From NCBI RefSeq assembly GCF_965230805.1, contig NZ_OZ246019.1, positions 3,472,001-3,536,000 of the forward strand: DNA of 64,000 bases, given 5' to 3'. Origin of the DNA: Marinifilum sp965230805. GTDB lineage: Bacteria; Bacteroidota; Bacteroidia; Bacteroidales; Marinifilaceae. A program made the position numbers and the translations under genes. Of this stretch, positions 44,885-54,076 are shown piece by piece (within the stretch, counting starts at the first letter, position 1; the number at the start of each line of letters is the position of its first letter). The notes under the pieces are model-generated. The model did no database searches and was not told where the DNA came from. It was given only the letters and a program-made list of their open reading frames with translations.

Positions 44885-45691
44885 GAAAAATCGTAGTACC
44901 AATTCCAATAAGATCAATCATGTCTCCAATTTCCACGAACAATTAGCCTGTTGGGAGAAAAGGGAAGAATTAAATTTTCTTAATCATTGATCCTTAACGC
45001 TTTAAGGAGTAGGTGTAATATAATTATTCTGTAAAATACAATGAGGGTTGATGTTTGCGGTCGAATTGTGTGTACTTATGTATATGCTAATATTTATCGT
45101 GTTAAGTTATGGTTAAGTGGTAAAAAAATGATGTTTTTACGAAAAAAAATCCTGATCGGGTTTTTATGAACGGTGTTAATATTATCGGGTCTAAAAACAG
45201 ATCAATTTAACTCTATCTAATAGTAGTGTTTTTTATAATCGACAGGAAAACAATAGTTAATAGGGGTTTAGGTGTATTAACACAAGGTTAAAAAAACACA
45301 AATTAGCACTTGTGAATTAAAATTCTATTTTTTGAAGTGTTTATCACTTCTGTTGAAATGTTGACAAACAGAGTTAATTAATTGGTCATTGGTAAATGCA
45401 CTTTAATCAATTCAAAAATAAAGTTAATCACATTATCAGATCAAACTGCATAAATTGCGCTTAGTAAGATCATCCAATTTACACCCTTTTAAAACGAAAG
45501 GATAAAACTTCTTGCCAAAGCATGTTTTTTGGGTGTATTGTCTTCAAAAAATAGAACCTTCGTAATTATCGATGGGACTAAAGTGGCGAAGCTGTAGAAT
45601 TTCCCTTGTTATTCTGATCAATAGAAGGTTTTCGTTCACTTTCGTTATTTTCTAATAAAACCTACTTAAATATCATCAAAACATCAAAAAA
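44885..45691 (+). promoter_or_regulatory. Long untranslated leader before the capsule locus
   Basis: About 800 bp of AT-rich sequence precede the UpxY gene with no supportable gene. Long leaders are expected for operons controlled by UpxY-type antiterminators, which act on the 5' untranslated region. Possible long-range pairings include AGAACCTTCG (45551) with AGAAGGTTTTCG (45622) and ACACCC (about 45481) with GGGTGT (about 45531). No promoter inversion repeats were recognised by eye. Confidence 0.4.
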
Positions 45692-46234
45692 ATGACTAAG
45701 CCAACCCTAAGGCAAAATAAGAACAGACTTTGGTTTGCTATTTATACAAAGTCGCATTCTGAAAAAAAACTGTATAAAGAAATATTGGAAAAAGGGATAG
45801 AAGCCTATCTGCCCATAAAAAGAGAACTCAGAACCTGGAGTGACAGAAAGAAATGGATAGAAACTCCCTTGTTTACCTCTTATGTTTTTGTAAAAGTGTC
45901 CCCTAAGGAATTTCATATCCCAATAAATTCTTACTATGCCGTTTGCTATGTGTGCATAAGAGGAAAAGCCGTACCGGTGCAGGAGAAGCAGATCGATGCG
46001 CTCAAGTGTTTTCTGGAAAACGAACAAAGAAGTGTTGAAATATGCAATGCTGACCTGGAGCTTGGAAAACGGGTGGAAGTAATGACAGGCCCATTGAAAG
46101 GAGTGCAAGGAGAAGTTCTTGAAATCCGAGGCAAGCATCGTTTGGTAATCCGATTCGAATCGCTTGGTGCCTGCGTGCATACAGAAATTAAAACAGAAGA
46201 AGTAAAACTGACCGAAGCAGCTGCAATGGTTTAA
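45692..46234 (+). CDS. UpxY-type NusG-like transcription antiterminator
   Basis: The 180-residue protein has an NGN domain (about 12-110: WFAIYTKSHSEKKLYKEILE, AYLPIKRELRTWSDRKKW, then the NusG-like LFTSYVFVKV) and a C-terminal KOW motif (about 128-165: GKRVEVMTGPLKGVQGEVLE). Proteins of this kind lead capsule loci in Bacteroidota and let RNA polymerase read the long operon. In Bacteroides a UpxZ gene usually follows; none is seen here. It is therefore the first gene and probable processivity factor of the locus from 45.7 kb onward. Confidence 0.93.
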   Translation: MTKPTLRQNKNRLWFAIYTKSHSEKKLYKEILEKGIEAYLPIKRELRTWSDRKKWIETPLFTSYVFVKVSPKEFHIPINSYYAVCYVCIRGKAVPVQEKQIDALKCFLENEQRSVEICNADLELGKRVEVMTGPLKGVQGEVLEIRGKHRLVIRFESLGACVHTEIKTEEVKLTEAAAMV

Positions 46235-46642
46235 TGTTGGTATTGTGCCGGTATTCGCATGAAATTGCTCTTCTTCTTTTGTCCTTTTGAGTTGATTCTT
46301 ACTGATAGAATATCGCTATAGCTAAAGCAAAGTCGCTTTTTTATAGCCATGCCTAAACTCAAAATTCTCAAGACCATTTAAGCTCATTTCATAATTTAAC
46401 TGGTAAAAATCCGTGCTATCGCTGCCTGCAAAGGAGACAGACCAAAAGCCGAGTTCATAATAAAAATAGATCAAAAATTGTAACAAGTCATTTAAAAGCT
46501 TAATAACCTGCATGTAAAATATTGAAACATATCGTTTCTTTTTTTTAAGCCAAATACAGGGATCAATACTGGATCAGAAACGCATAAAAAACGGTATTAC
46601 TGTGGATAGGGTTGGGAGCTGACAAAGAAATTCTAAGGGGAT
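46235..46642. repeat. Intergenic region with a diverged repeat shared with 60138-60250
   Basis: Bases 46265-46385 resemble 60138-60250: both start TTCTTTTGTCCTTT, contain TATCGC followed by TATAGCC, and continue CTAAAC-CAAAATTCT with ATTTAAG further on. Identity is roughly 70 percent by eye. The 60138 copy includes CGCCGTAGCTGCGGCTATGC, nearly the same as the palindromic core of the family-2 MITE. The remainder of the gap (46400-46642) shows no gene. Confidence 0.55.
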
Positions 46643-47248
46643 ATGACTAAATTGAATAAAAGCCTGTTAAGAGAAATGATGGATGAGGTCATTATCTCGC
46701 ACAGGAATGGAAAACCATACCTTAAAAGAAGACCCAAAAAGGTTAAAAACCCCAAAACAGAGCAGCAGATTAATCAAAGAGGAAAGTTTCGTGCGGCATC
46801 TGCCTTTGTAAGCAGAAACTTGGATGTGTTAATTCGTCCTTACTGGAATCCCGAAGCCAAACGCAGGGGAATGACAGGCCAGAATCTTTTTTGTAAGATC
46901 AATACCCAAGCGTTTGATGCCGATGGGAATCCGGATTTTGAAAAATTACAGTTGGCGGTGGGCGACTTAAAGGGAATTGAATGCCTTCGTACCGAAGTGA
47001 AAGTTGAGAATTCTATTTACCTGAAGTGGAAAAACAATTCGGGAAATGATAAGACCATTGAAGAAAATGAAATAAAACTATTTGGAGTGGATGAAGCATT
47101 GCAGGTTGAAGCGATTGAATGCAATGTCACCCGCAAACAAGAGTCTTGTTTGTTTAGCTTAAATCTTGAAAAATACAGTGCTTTGTTCCTTTTTTTCTGG
47201 GACAGGGAATTGCATATGACTTCGATGCCTGAGTGGATTATATTTTAA
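46643..47248 (+). CDS. DUF6266-like protein
   Basis: The 201-residue protein has no signal or membrane segment. Its middle matches the DUF6266 pattern as I recall it: a basic RRPKKVKNPKTEQQINQRGKF block followed by an Ala/Phe-rich helix, then MTGQNLFCKIN and a beta-rich C-terminal half (IYLKWKNNSG). The N-terminus is shorter than the usual Gly-rich start of the family. The function of the family is not known to me. It lies between UpxY and Ugd on the same strand, where UpxZ would be expected in Bacteroides, so a role in control of the locus or a cargo gene are both possible. Confidence 0.6.
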   Translation: MTKLNKSLLREMMDEVIISHRNGKPYLKRRPKKVKNPKTEQQINQRGKFRAASAFVSRNLDVLIRPYWNPEAKRRGMTGQNLFCKINTQAFDADGNPDFEKLQLAVGDLKGIECLRTEVKVENSIYLKWKNNSGNDKTIEENEIKLFGVDEALQVEAIECNVTRKQESCLFSLNLEKYSALFLFFWDRELHMTSMPEWIIF

Positions 47249-47372
47249 CATTCTGGAAAATTAGAAATCAGAGCTGCTTAAGAAAAGAATAAGGTGAAAG
47301 CCTTGTGTTTTAACCTCGTGGCTTCCTCCTGGTTGATGATCGACATGACAAACGAATGAAAATGATAAAGAG

Positions 47373-48815
47373 ATGACAAAAAAACAAATCAAAAACATTT
47401 GCTGTATTGGAGCAGGATATGTTGGCGGACCTACCATGGCCGTTATGGCGCAAAAGTGTCCGCACATTAAAGTGAATGTGGTAGACATGAATGAGCAACG
47501 AATTGCAGATTGGAACGATAGCGATTTGAACAAGTTGCCAATTTATGAGCCGGGTTTGGCCGAAGTTGTGGACGAGGCGCGTGGCAGAAATTTATTTTTT
47601 TCAACTTCAATTGAAAAAGCCATTGATGAAGCCGAAGTGATTTTTATTTCGGTTAATACACCTACCAAAACCTATGGTGTTGGAAAAGGAATGGCTGCTG
47701 ATTTGAAATACATTGAATTGTGTGCACGACAAATTGCAAGCGTGGCCAAGGATGATAAGATCATTGTGGAGAAATCAACACTTCCGGTTCGAACAGCCGA
47801 AGCCATTAAAACCATTTTAGATTCTACAGGTAAAGGTGTACAATTCGATATTTTATCTAGTCCTGAGTTTTTAGCTGAAGGAACCGCCATTCAGGATTTA
47901 ACCCGGCCGGATCGTTTCTTAATAGGAGGTGAACAAAGCCAAAGTGGAGAAGAAGCTGTGCAAGCATTGGTTGATGTATATAGCAATTGGGTGCCTCGTG
48001 AAAATATTGTGACGACTCGTGTGTGGTCATCTGAGCTATCGAAATTGACTGCCAATGCATTTTTGGCTCAACGAGTTTCGTCGATCAATGCCATTTCAGC
48101 CTTGTGTGAAAAAACAGGTGCCGATGTTGACGAAGTGGCCAATGCCATTGGCAAAGATTCTCGTATTGGAGCAAAGTTCCTGAAATCATCCATTGGTTTT
48201 GGAGGTTCTTGTTTCCAAAAGGACATTCTGAACCTGGTGTATTTGTGTCGTCATTTTAATTTGCCTGAGGTTGCCTATTACTGGGAACAGGTAATTAAAA
48301 TGAACGATTACCAAAAGCATCGGTTCGCTAAGATGATTATTGATAGCTTATTCAATACAGTTTCGGGAAAGAAGATAGCTTTTCTGGGTTGGGCTTTCAA
48401 GAAAGATACCAATGATTCGCGAGAGTCGGCTGCAATATACGTAGCAGATGAATTGCTGCAAGACCGTGCCGAAATTCATGTGTACGATCCTAAAGTAACG
48501 GCAGAGCATATCTATGCCGATCTGGAATATTTGCAGGAGCACCGAGTAGGCCAGTATGTAGAGCAGGGAGAAAAAATGAGTATGGAGGAAATCCGCAATC
48601 TGGTAACCGTTCACAGCTCAGCATACGAAGCCATGAAAGCTGCTCATGCCATTGCCATTCTTACCGAATGGGATGAGTTTAAAACTTACAATTGGCAGCA
48701 GGTTTACAATGATATGTTGAAACCTGCTTTTGTGTTTGATGGGAGAAATATTGCTCCGAAAGAGGAGATGAATGAGATTGGGTTTGAGGTGTATAGTGTA
48801 GGGAGAGGGAAGTAG
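47373..48815 (+). CDS. ugd: UDP-glucose 6-dehydrogenase
   Basis: The 480-residue enzyme oxidises UDP-glucose to UDP-glucuronate with two NAD+. The N-terminal Rossmann motif is CCIGAGYVGGPT (about 10-21). SVNTPTKTYGVG and EKSTLPVRTAE follow, then the catalytic Cys280 in GFGGSCFQKD and the C-terminal UDP-binding domain with LGWAFKKDTNDSRES. Length and motifs match the eukaryote-like (longer) UGDH class rather than the 390-residue bacterial type. UDP-glucuronate would supply an acidic sugar for the capsule repeat unit or be converted further by enzymes encoded elsewhere. Confidence 0.95.
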   Translation: MTKKQIKNICCIGAGYVGGPTMAVMAQKCPHIKVNVVDMNEQRIADWNDSDLNKLPIYEPGLAEVVDEARGRNLFFSTSIEKAIDEAEVIFISVNTPTKTYGVGKGMAADLKYIELCARQIASVAKDDKIIVEKSTLPVRTAEAIKTILDSTGKGVQFDILSSPEFLAEGTAIQDLTRPDRFLIGGEQSQSGEEAVQALVDVYSNWVPRENIVTTRVWSSELSKLTANAFLAQRVSSINAISALCEKTGADVDEVANAIGKDSRIGAKFLKSSIGFGGSCFQKDILNLVYLCRHFNLPEVAYYWEQVIKMNDYQKHRFAKMIIDSLFNTVSGKKIAFLGWAFKKDTNDSRESAAIYVADELLQDRAEIHVYDPKVTAEHIYADLEYLQEHRVGQYVEQGEKMSMEEIRNLVTVHSSAYEAMKAAHAIAILTEWDEFKTYNWQQVYNDMLKPAFVFDGRNIAPKEEMNEIGFEVYSVGRGK

Positions 48816-48869
48816 TTGAATTGTCAATACACTAATAAATTTTTATAGAGAATCCTGTAGGTTAAAATA

Positions 48870-50426
48870 ATGCAAGAAGCTAAGAGAGTAGTTTTAAACA
48901 CGGTGTTTTTGTATGGTAAGATGTTGATTTCAATGTTTATTGCATTGATTTCAACGCGTATTGTTCTAAATGCACTTGGAGTAGATGATTTTGGAATATT
49001 CAACCTGGTGGCGGGAGTTATTGCCATGCTTTCATTTCTGAATGCAGCGATGGCGGTTTCCACTCAGCGTTATCTATCCTTTTATTTAGGGGTCAATGAC
49101 AAGCAAAAGTTGAATTCAATATTTAAGTCAAGTGTTGTATTGCACTTGCTAATCGGAATTCTAGTTGTCGTTGTTATGGAGGTTGCAGGAATGTTTCTTT
49201 TCGATGGTTTTTTTAATATTGCTCAAGATAGAATACCTACAGCAAAGTTGGTTTACCATTTTATGGTAGTAAGTACTTTTTTTACAATCAATGCAGTTCC
49301 ATACGATGCTGCAATAATAACGCACGAAAAACTGTTGTTCGAATCTGTTGTTGGAGTTTTAGAATCGGCATTAAAGCTGGCCATTGCGATAGTTTTAACA
49401 ATTAGTGTAAAAAATGATAGATTAATTCTGTATGGTGTGTTAATGGCAGCTTTAACTATTGTGATTCGAATTATTAAAAGTGTTTATTGCTACAGGGAAT
49501 TCTCCGAGTGCAAATCATACCGTCAATCTGCTCTTAAAATTTCCTTGATAAAAGAAATGTTCTCTTTTGCAGGGTGGAATATGTTTGGGGCATTGTGTGG
49601 AATAGGAAGAAGCCAAGGCTTGGCAATAATTCTTAATCTATTTTTTGGTACAGTGGTGAATGCTGCTTATGGCATAGCAAATCAGGTAAACGGACAGTTG
49701 GCAGCGTTTTCGCAAAACATGCTTAAAGCTCTTAACCCTCAAATCATAAAGAGTGAGGGGCGTGGCGAGCGTCAGAAGATGCTCTTGCTCGCAATGATGG
49801 CCTGTAAATATGGCTTTTTCTTGATGGCTTTTTTTAGTATTCCTATAATTTTCGAAATGCCTTATATCTTGAAGTTGTGGTTGAAAATTGTTCCTGATTA
49901 TACGATAGTATTTTGTCAGCTAGCCTTACTGGCAACGCTTGTTAATCAATTAACAATCGGCCTGCAAACAGCTTTGCAGGCCACTGGAAAAATAAAAGTA
50001 TATCAATCTATTGTCGGGAGTCTTTTGTTATTTAACCTTCCGATAAGTTGGATCTTACTTAAGCTTGGTATGCCAGCATATAGTGTTTTAATTTCAATGA
50101 TTTTTATTGAAATGATGGCTTGTTTGATACGGATTATTCTTTTAAAGCAAATAGGTGCATTGAAAATCAGAGAGTATTTTAATAAGGTAATATTAAGAAT
50201 AATTATTCCTTGCACATTTACATGTTGTGTTGCTTTAATCCCACACACCTTTTGTGATATGGGTTTTCTAAGATTTGGACTGGTGATTATTGTATCGTCA
50301 TTGACTTTTGTAACATCATTCTATTTTACAGGAATAGATGTTGGTGAAAGAGTTCAAATAAATAAGGCATTGTTGCAGGTTAAGAGTAAATTTTCAAATA
50401 ATAGATACCGTGAACAATATTCTTGA
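48870..50426 (+). CDS. Wzx-like polysaccharide flippase (MOP superfamily)
   Basis: The 518-residue inner-membrane protein has 12-14 predicted helices. The start (MQEAKRVVLNTVFLYGKMLI) and VLNALGVDDFGIFNLVAGVI fit the oligosaccharide flippase / polysaccharide biosynthesis family. It should move the lipid-linked repeat unit to the periplasmic face for polymerisation. The 3' end overlaps the next gene, which starts at GTG 50410, by 17 bp. Confidence 0.88.
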   Translation: MQEAKRVVLNTVFLYGKMLISMFIALISTRIVLNALGVDDFGIFNLVAGVIAMLSFLNAAMAVSTQRYLSFYLGVNDKQKLNSIFKSSVVLHLLIGILVVVVMEVAGMFLFDGFFNIAQDRIPTAKLVYHFMVVSTFFTINAVPYDAAIITHEKLLFESVVGVLESALKLAIAIVLTISVKNDRLILYGVLMAALTIVIRIIKSVYCYREFSECKSYRQSALKISLIKEMFSFAGWNMFGALCGIGRSQGLAIILNLFFGTVVNAAYGIANQVNGQLAAFSQNMLKALNPQIIKSEGRGERQKMLLLAMMACKYGFFLMAFFSIPIIFEMPYILKLWLKIVPDYTIVFCQLALLATLVNQLTIGLQTALQATGKIKVYQSIVGSLLLFNLPISWILLKLGMPAYSVLISMIFIEMMACLIRIILLKQIGALKIREYFNKVILRIIIPCTFTCCVALIPHTFCDMGFLRFGLVIIVSSLTFVTSFYFTGIDVGERVQINKALLQVKSKFSNNRYREQYS

Positions 50427-51573
50427 AAAGGGAAATAACCCTTGCAGTAGTTGTGGCGTCTGTGCCATTATTTGTCCAGAAAATGTGATAAATATTCAGC
50501 ATAATGATGATGGCTTTTACCAACCAATAGTTGATGAAAATAAATGTATTAACTGTGGGCTGTGTCAAAAAGTATGTTATCAATACTTGGAAACCCCACG
50601 AGCTTTTAATAACTATTTTAAGGATAAAGAAATTTATGGAGCTTGGAGCAAAGACGAAGATATTGTTCTAAATTCATCTTCAGGAGGGGTAGGACACGAA
50701 TTAATTATACAAGCTTTAAACGATGGATACGAAGTAGTTGGAGTGACTTTTGATACGGAAAAAGATACGTGTAGGCATGAAATAGCAGGTAAGATTTCTC
50801 ATGCGGAAAAATTTCGTTCTTCAAAATATCTACAAAGTTATACCATAGATGCTTTTGATCAGTTTAAAGCAAACAAAAAATATTTGGTAATTGGAACGCC
50901 CTGTCAAATCTATGGTCTCAGGAAATATGTACAACTAAAACAATGGGAATATAATTTTATTCTTGTTGATTTTTTTTGTCATGGTACTCCCTCGTATTTG
51001 CTCTGGAAGAAGTATAGGCAATACATCCAAGATAAATTCGCACTTAAAGAGTTAGCGCATGTCAAATTTCGAAATAAGCGAGAATCTTCATGGCATTCTT
51101 ATTCGATGAAGATTGATGATATTAGTGGCAAAGGTTATATGCAAATAAATGCATTTACAGAGGATTTGTTTTTTAAATTTTTTCTTTCAGATACCTGTTT
51201 GAATGCATGTTGTTATAAGTGTTTGATGAGACTAGATAATTGCACTTCTGATATAAGATTAGCTGATTTTTGGGGAGATAAGTATAAGGAGAATGAAAAA
51301 GGAGTTTCACTTGTTTCTCTTAATACAGATAAAGGGAAAAGCTATTTCAAAAAAGTGGAGGATGCTTTGCAAGTCGAACATTGTTGTTTTGAGGATTTGC
51401 AAAATTCACAAGGGAAAAGATTTGGAGCCATTCCTGGAAAAAGAGACTTGGTTATGTCTTTATTAAAATCGGATGTTGGAATTTTAGATATTTATAAGTT
51501 AACGATTCGAGCATCATTTATGAAAAGAGCTAAGCATTTCTTAAAAGAATCAATTGTTAAATATCAAAAATAA
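50410..51573 (+). CDS. Coenzyme F420 hydrogenase/dehydrogenase beta-subunit-like ferredoxin protein
   Basis: The 387-residue protein starts at GTG. Two 4Fe-4S motifs lie at the N-terminus: CSSCGVCAIICP (Cys12, 15, 18, 22) and CINCGLCQKVC (Cys46, 49, 52, 56). The FrhB-like C-terminal domain follows (LNSSSGGVGHELI, VIGTPCQIYGLRKY, VDFFCHGTPS, and ADFWGDKY near residue 290). Bacteroidota are not known to rely on F420, and members in polysaccharide loci often accompany pyruvyl transferases, as here. A flavin-dependent redox step on a nucleotide or lipid-linked sugar is plausible; the substrate is unknown. Confidence 0.85.
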   Translation: MNNILEKGNNPCSSCGVCAIICPENVINIQHNDDGFYQPIVDENKCINCGLCQKVCYQYLETPRAFNNYFKDKEIYGAWSKDEDIVLNSSSGGVGHELIIQALNDGYEVVGVTFDTEKDTCRHEIAGKISHAEKFRSSKYLQSYTIDAFDQFKANKKYLVIGTPCQIYGLRKYVQLKQWEYNFILVDFFCHGTPSYLLWKKYRQYIQDKFALKELAHVKFRNKRESSWHSYSMKIDDISGKGYMQINAFTEDLFFKFFLSDTCLNACCYKCLMRLDNCTSDIRLADFWGDKYKENEKGVSLVSLNTDKGKSYFKKVEDALQVEHCCFEDLQNSQGKRFGAIPGKRDLVMSLLKSDVGILDIYKLTIRASFMKRAKHFLKESIVKYQK

Positions 51574-51579
51574 AATTTG

Positions 51580-52695
51580 ATGAAAAAAAAGACTAAGATT
51601 GGAATATTGACTTTTCATTTTGCAAATAATTATGGTGCAGTCATGCAAACTTATGCGTTGTATAATTGTTTATTAGAGTTAGGATATCAACCTACAATAA
51701 TCAATAGGATTCCTAATTATTCTAATTTCTTGCTAAAAACATTGAAAAGAAGGTTAAATAAATTATTTATTTCTTTCTTTTCACATTCATTTACATTGTT
51801 TAGGCGTGAGAATTTCAAATCGATCACTAATGTGATCGCTTCTAATAAAAAAATGAAAGATGTAAGTCATATGTTCGATACCATAATAGTTGGAAGTGAT
51901 CAGATATGGCGAATGGATTATACTGAAGGACTTGATTATAATTACTTTCTTGATTTTGCTGATGAGAATGTAAATAAAATATCGTATGCGGCGAGTTTTG
52001 GTAAGGATTCTTTTTGTGGTTCAGAGGAAAATAAACGCAGAGTAAGAGAGTTGTTATCTCATTTTGATTCAGTTTCAGTGAGAGAGGATTCTGCAGTCCA
52101 GATTTGTAAAAATGTTTTCAATATTGAATCACAACATGTGTTAGATCCAACCTTATTGCTTGAGAATTATTCTGATATCATTTCTGATAAAGAAGAAAAA
52201 AACTTGGAAGAGTATATTGCCACCTATTTCTTGGATAGTAGTGTGCATAAATTAGATGTTGCTGCGAAAATGTCTTCTAGATTTAAAATAAAAACAAAAA
52301 ATATATACAGAAAAAGCAACAAAAACTTCTCATTAAGAAACATTAGTTTTCCTTTATCAGATTATAGTTTCCCTAAAGTGGAATCTTGGCTCGGAGGGAT
52401 TAAGAGATCGAGTTATGTAGTCACAGACTCGTTTCATGGTGTAATTTTTTCAATTCTATTTGAAAAACAATTTGTGTGCATTGGTAATAAGGAGAGAGGT
52501 TTGTCAAGGATAACAAGTTTATTGAAAATGTTTGAGCTTGATAATCGATTGGTATTGGAAGGTGAAAAATTAAATGAAAAAAACTTTGATACTATTGATT
52601 ATGAAAAAACAAATAGAATTTTAAGAAAGAAAAGAAAAGAGTCTTTGGATTTCATGATTTCTGCGTTAAGTAAGAAAAAGTCTATTTGTAATTAG
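51580..52695 (+). CDS. Polysaccharide pyruvyl transferase family protein
   Basis: With ATG 51580 (a TTG at 51577 is also in frame) the product is 371 residues. It shows the CsaB/WcaK-type pattern: GILTFHFANNYGAVMQTYAL near the start, VGSDQIWRMDY at about residue 105, YAASFGKDSF, and VTDSFHGVIFSILF with the conserved His in the C-terminal half. Such enzymes add pyruvate ketals from phosphoenolpyruvate to sugars in surface polymers, making them acidic. It follows the F420-dehydrogenase-like gene by a few bases, a pairing seen in many exopolysaccharide loci. Confidence 0.87.
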   Translation: MKKKTKIGILTFHFANNYGAVMQTYALYNCLLELGYQPTIINRIPNYSNFLLKTLKRRLNKLFISFFSHSFTLFRRENFKSITNVIASNKKMKDVSHMFDTIIVGSDQIWRMDYTEGLDYNYFLDFADENVNKISYAASFGKDSFCGSEENKRRVRELLSHFDSVSVREDSAVQICKNVFNIESQHVLDPTLLLENYSDIISDKEEKNLEEYIATYFLDSSVHKLDVAAKMSSRFKIKTKNIYRKSNKNFSLRNISFPLSDYSFPKVESWLGGIKRSSYVVTDSFHGVIFSILFEKQFVCIGNKERGLSRITSLLKMFELDNRLVLEGEKLNEKNFDTIDYEKTNRILRKKRKESLDFMISALSKKKSICN

Positions 52696-52720
52696 GAGTT
52701 TTTGCTGTAATTAATATATA

Positions 52721-54064
52721 ATGAAAACGAAACTCTATAAGGTTATATTAATTGTAATCTTTATTTTGCCTTTTTTTTATGAATACTTTACTGTACTTCC
52801 TGTAGCTTTTAAGTGGTTAAATGATATAGTAATTTTTGTTTTTGGATTTTTATACTTCAAATCTAATTTTAAATACCTTAATAAGATTATGAATCGTAAA
52901 ATGATTCATCTTAGAGGTTTAATAATTTATACAATTCTATCTACTGTATTTTTATTAATATCGAGTTTACTAAATTACTGTCCTTTCATATTGTTATTAT
53001 TAACTCTTAAGAAAACATTTGTGCCGCTTATTCTGTATTTAATTATTCTAATTGAAATTTCTAAAAACAATTTTTCTAATATTTATGATTTGTACAAAAA
53101 AATATTTGTTGTGCAGTTAGTTTTGATTCCTATTGAATATTTATATTTTCTTGAGCCATCTATCAGAAAATATCTGGTTGATTCCTTGGCAATAAATGAA
53201 CTAGATATAGCTTGTGGTACACTTGGAGCAGGGCAAACAGGAATACTAGGGATGATATTAGTTTGTTTTTTCCTATTTACATTGTTTACTAAACAATTTT
53301 TTAAGTCTCTACTATGTGCTATTCCTTTGATATTTATTAATTCTGGAGGGGCGGTAATTTTATTTTGCATAGTTTATTTGCTTTTTATTTTATTAGGAGG
53401 TGTCTCAGTGAAGAAAAGGTTAAAGATTTTAATTGCAACGTTAATTATTGTTCCAATCCTATTTGAGTATAGTACTGATTTATTAGGATATGATTTAATC
53501 GATCGATATCAGCGTTCATATTTAGGGTATTACGATAATATAGTTGAGAATAAAGCTACTTGGGCAGGAGAGAATGAAACTGCCGATAAACTTGACCGTA
53601 TTGCAGGATACTTTTACGTATTGGATCAGTTTAATGCTCCAATGGAGGTTGTGTTTGGATTAAGCCCACAAAAATTAGCTAATAGTAAAACCTTAGGTAT
53701 AAAATCATCAGGAATAGGTGAAGGCGTGACTGATATTAAAAATGATTTTTTATATATACTAATTGAAAAAGGTTTTGTAGGTATTATTGTTTTGTATGGA
53801 TTAATTATACTAATGATTTTTAATTCATATTCTAAAATGAGAAATAGAGCTTTAAGATTAAAGAAAGTTGGGTTATTTAATTTGATTTTTGCCTTAGCCC
53901 TGTTAATAATGTCATTTTATGTAAGAATGATTTATCATTACCAATTAATTGCTGTTATTGTGACATTTATGGCTTTTTTTGATTCTATATATTATAGAGC
54001 GCATATTAATGTAAAAACCAAAAAAATGTTAGCCCAATATGATTTTAAACCAGTGATAAAATAA
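52721..54064 (+). CDS. O-antigen/capsule polymerase-like membrane protein (Wzy candidate)
   Basis: The 447-residue protein has about 11 hydrophobic helices and one long hydrophilic loop (about 250-340, including AGENETADKLDRIAGYFYV), the typical Wzy layout. Sequence identity within this group is low, so the assignment rests on topology and on its place between flippase and glycosyltransferase genes. The base composition is clearly more AT-rich than the surrounding housekeeping-like genes, common for the variable core of such loci. Confidence 0.72.
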   Translation: MKTKLYKVILIVIFILPFFYEYFTVLPVAFKWLNDIVIFVFGFLYFKSNFKYLNKIMNRKMIHLRGLIIYTILSTVFLLISSLLNYCPFILLLLTLKKTFVPLILYLIILIEISKNNFSNIYDLYKKIFVVQLVLIPIEYLYFLEPSIRKYLVDSLAINELDIACGTLGAGQTGILGMILVCFFLFTLFTKQFFKSLLCAIPLIFINSGGAVILFCIVYLLFILLGGVSVKKRLKILIATLIIVPILFEYSTDLLGYDLIDRYQRSYLGYYDNIVENKATWAGENETADKLDRIAGYFYVLDQFNAPMEVVFGLSPQKLANSKTLGIKSSGIGEGVTDIKNDFLYILIEKGFVGIIVLYGLIILMIFNSYSKMRNRALRLKKVGLFNLIFALALLIMSFYVRMIYHYQLIAVIVTFMAFFDSIYYRAHINVKTKKMLAQYDFKPVIK

Positions 54065-54076
54065 TATAAATAGAAC

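Noticed and set aside
44885..45691. Invertible capsule promoter with inverted repeats as in Bacteroides fragilis
   Set aside because: No matching pair of inverted repeats bracketing a promoter could be found by eye, and no site-specific recombinase gene is in the window.
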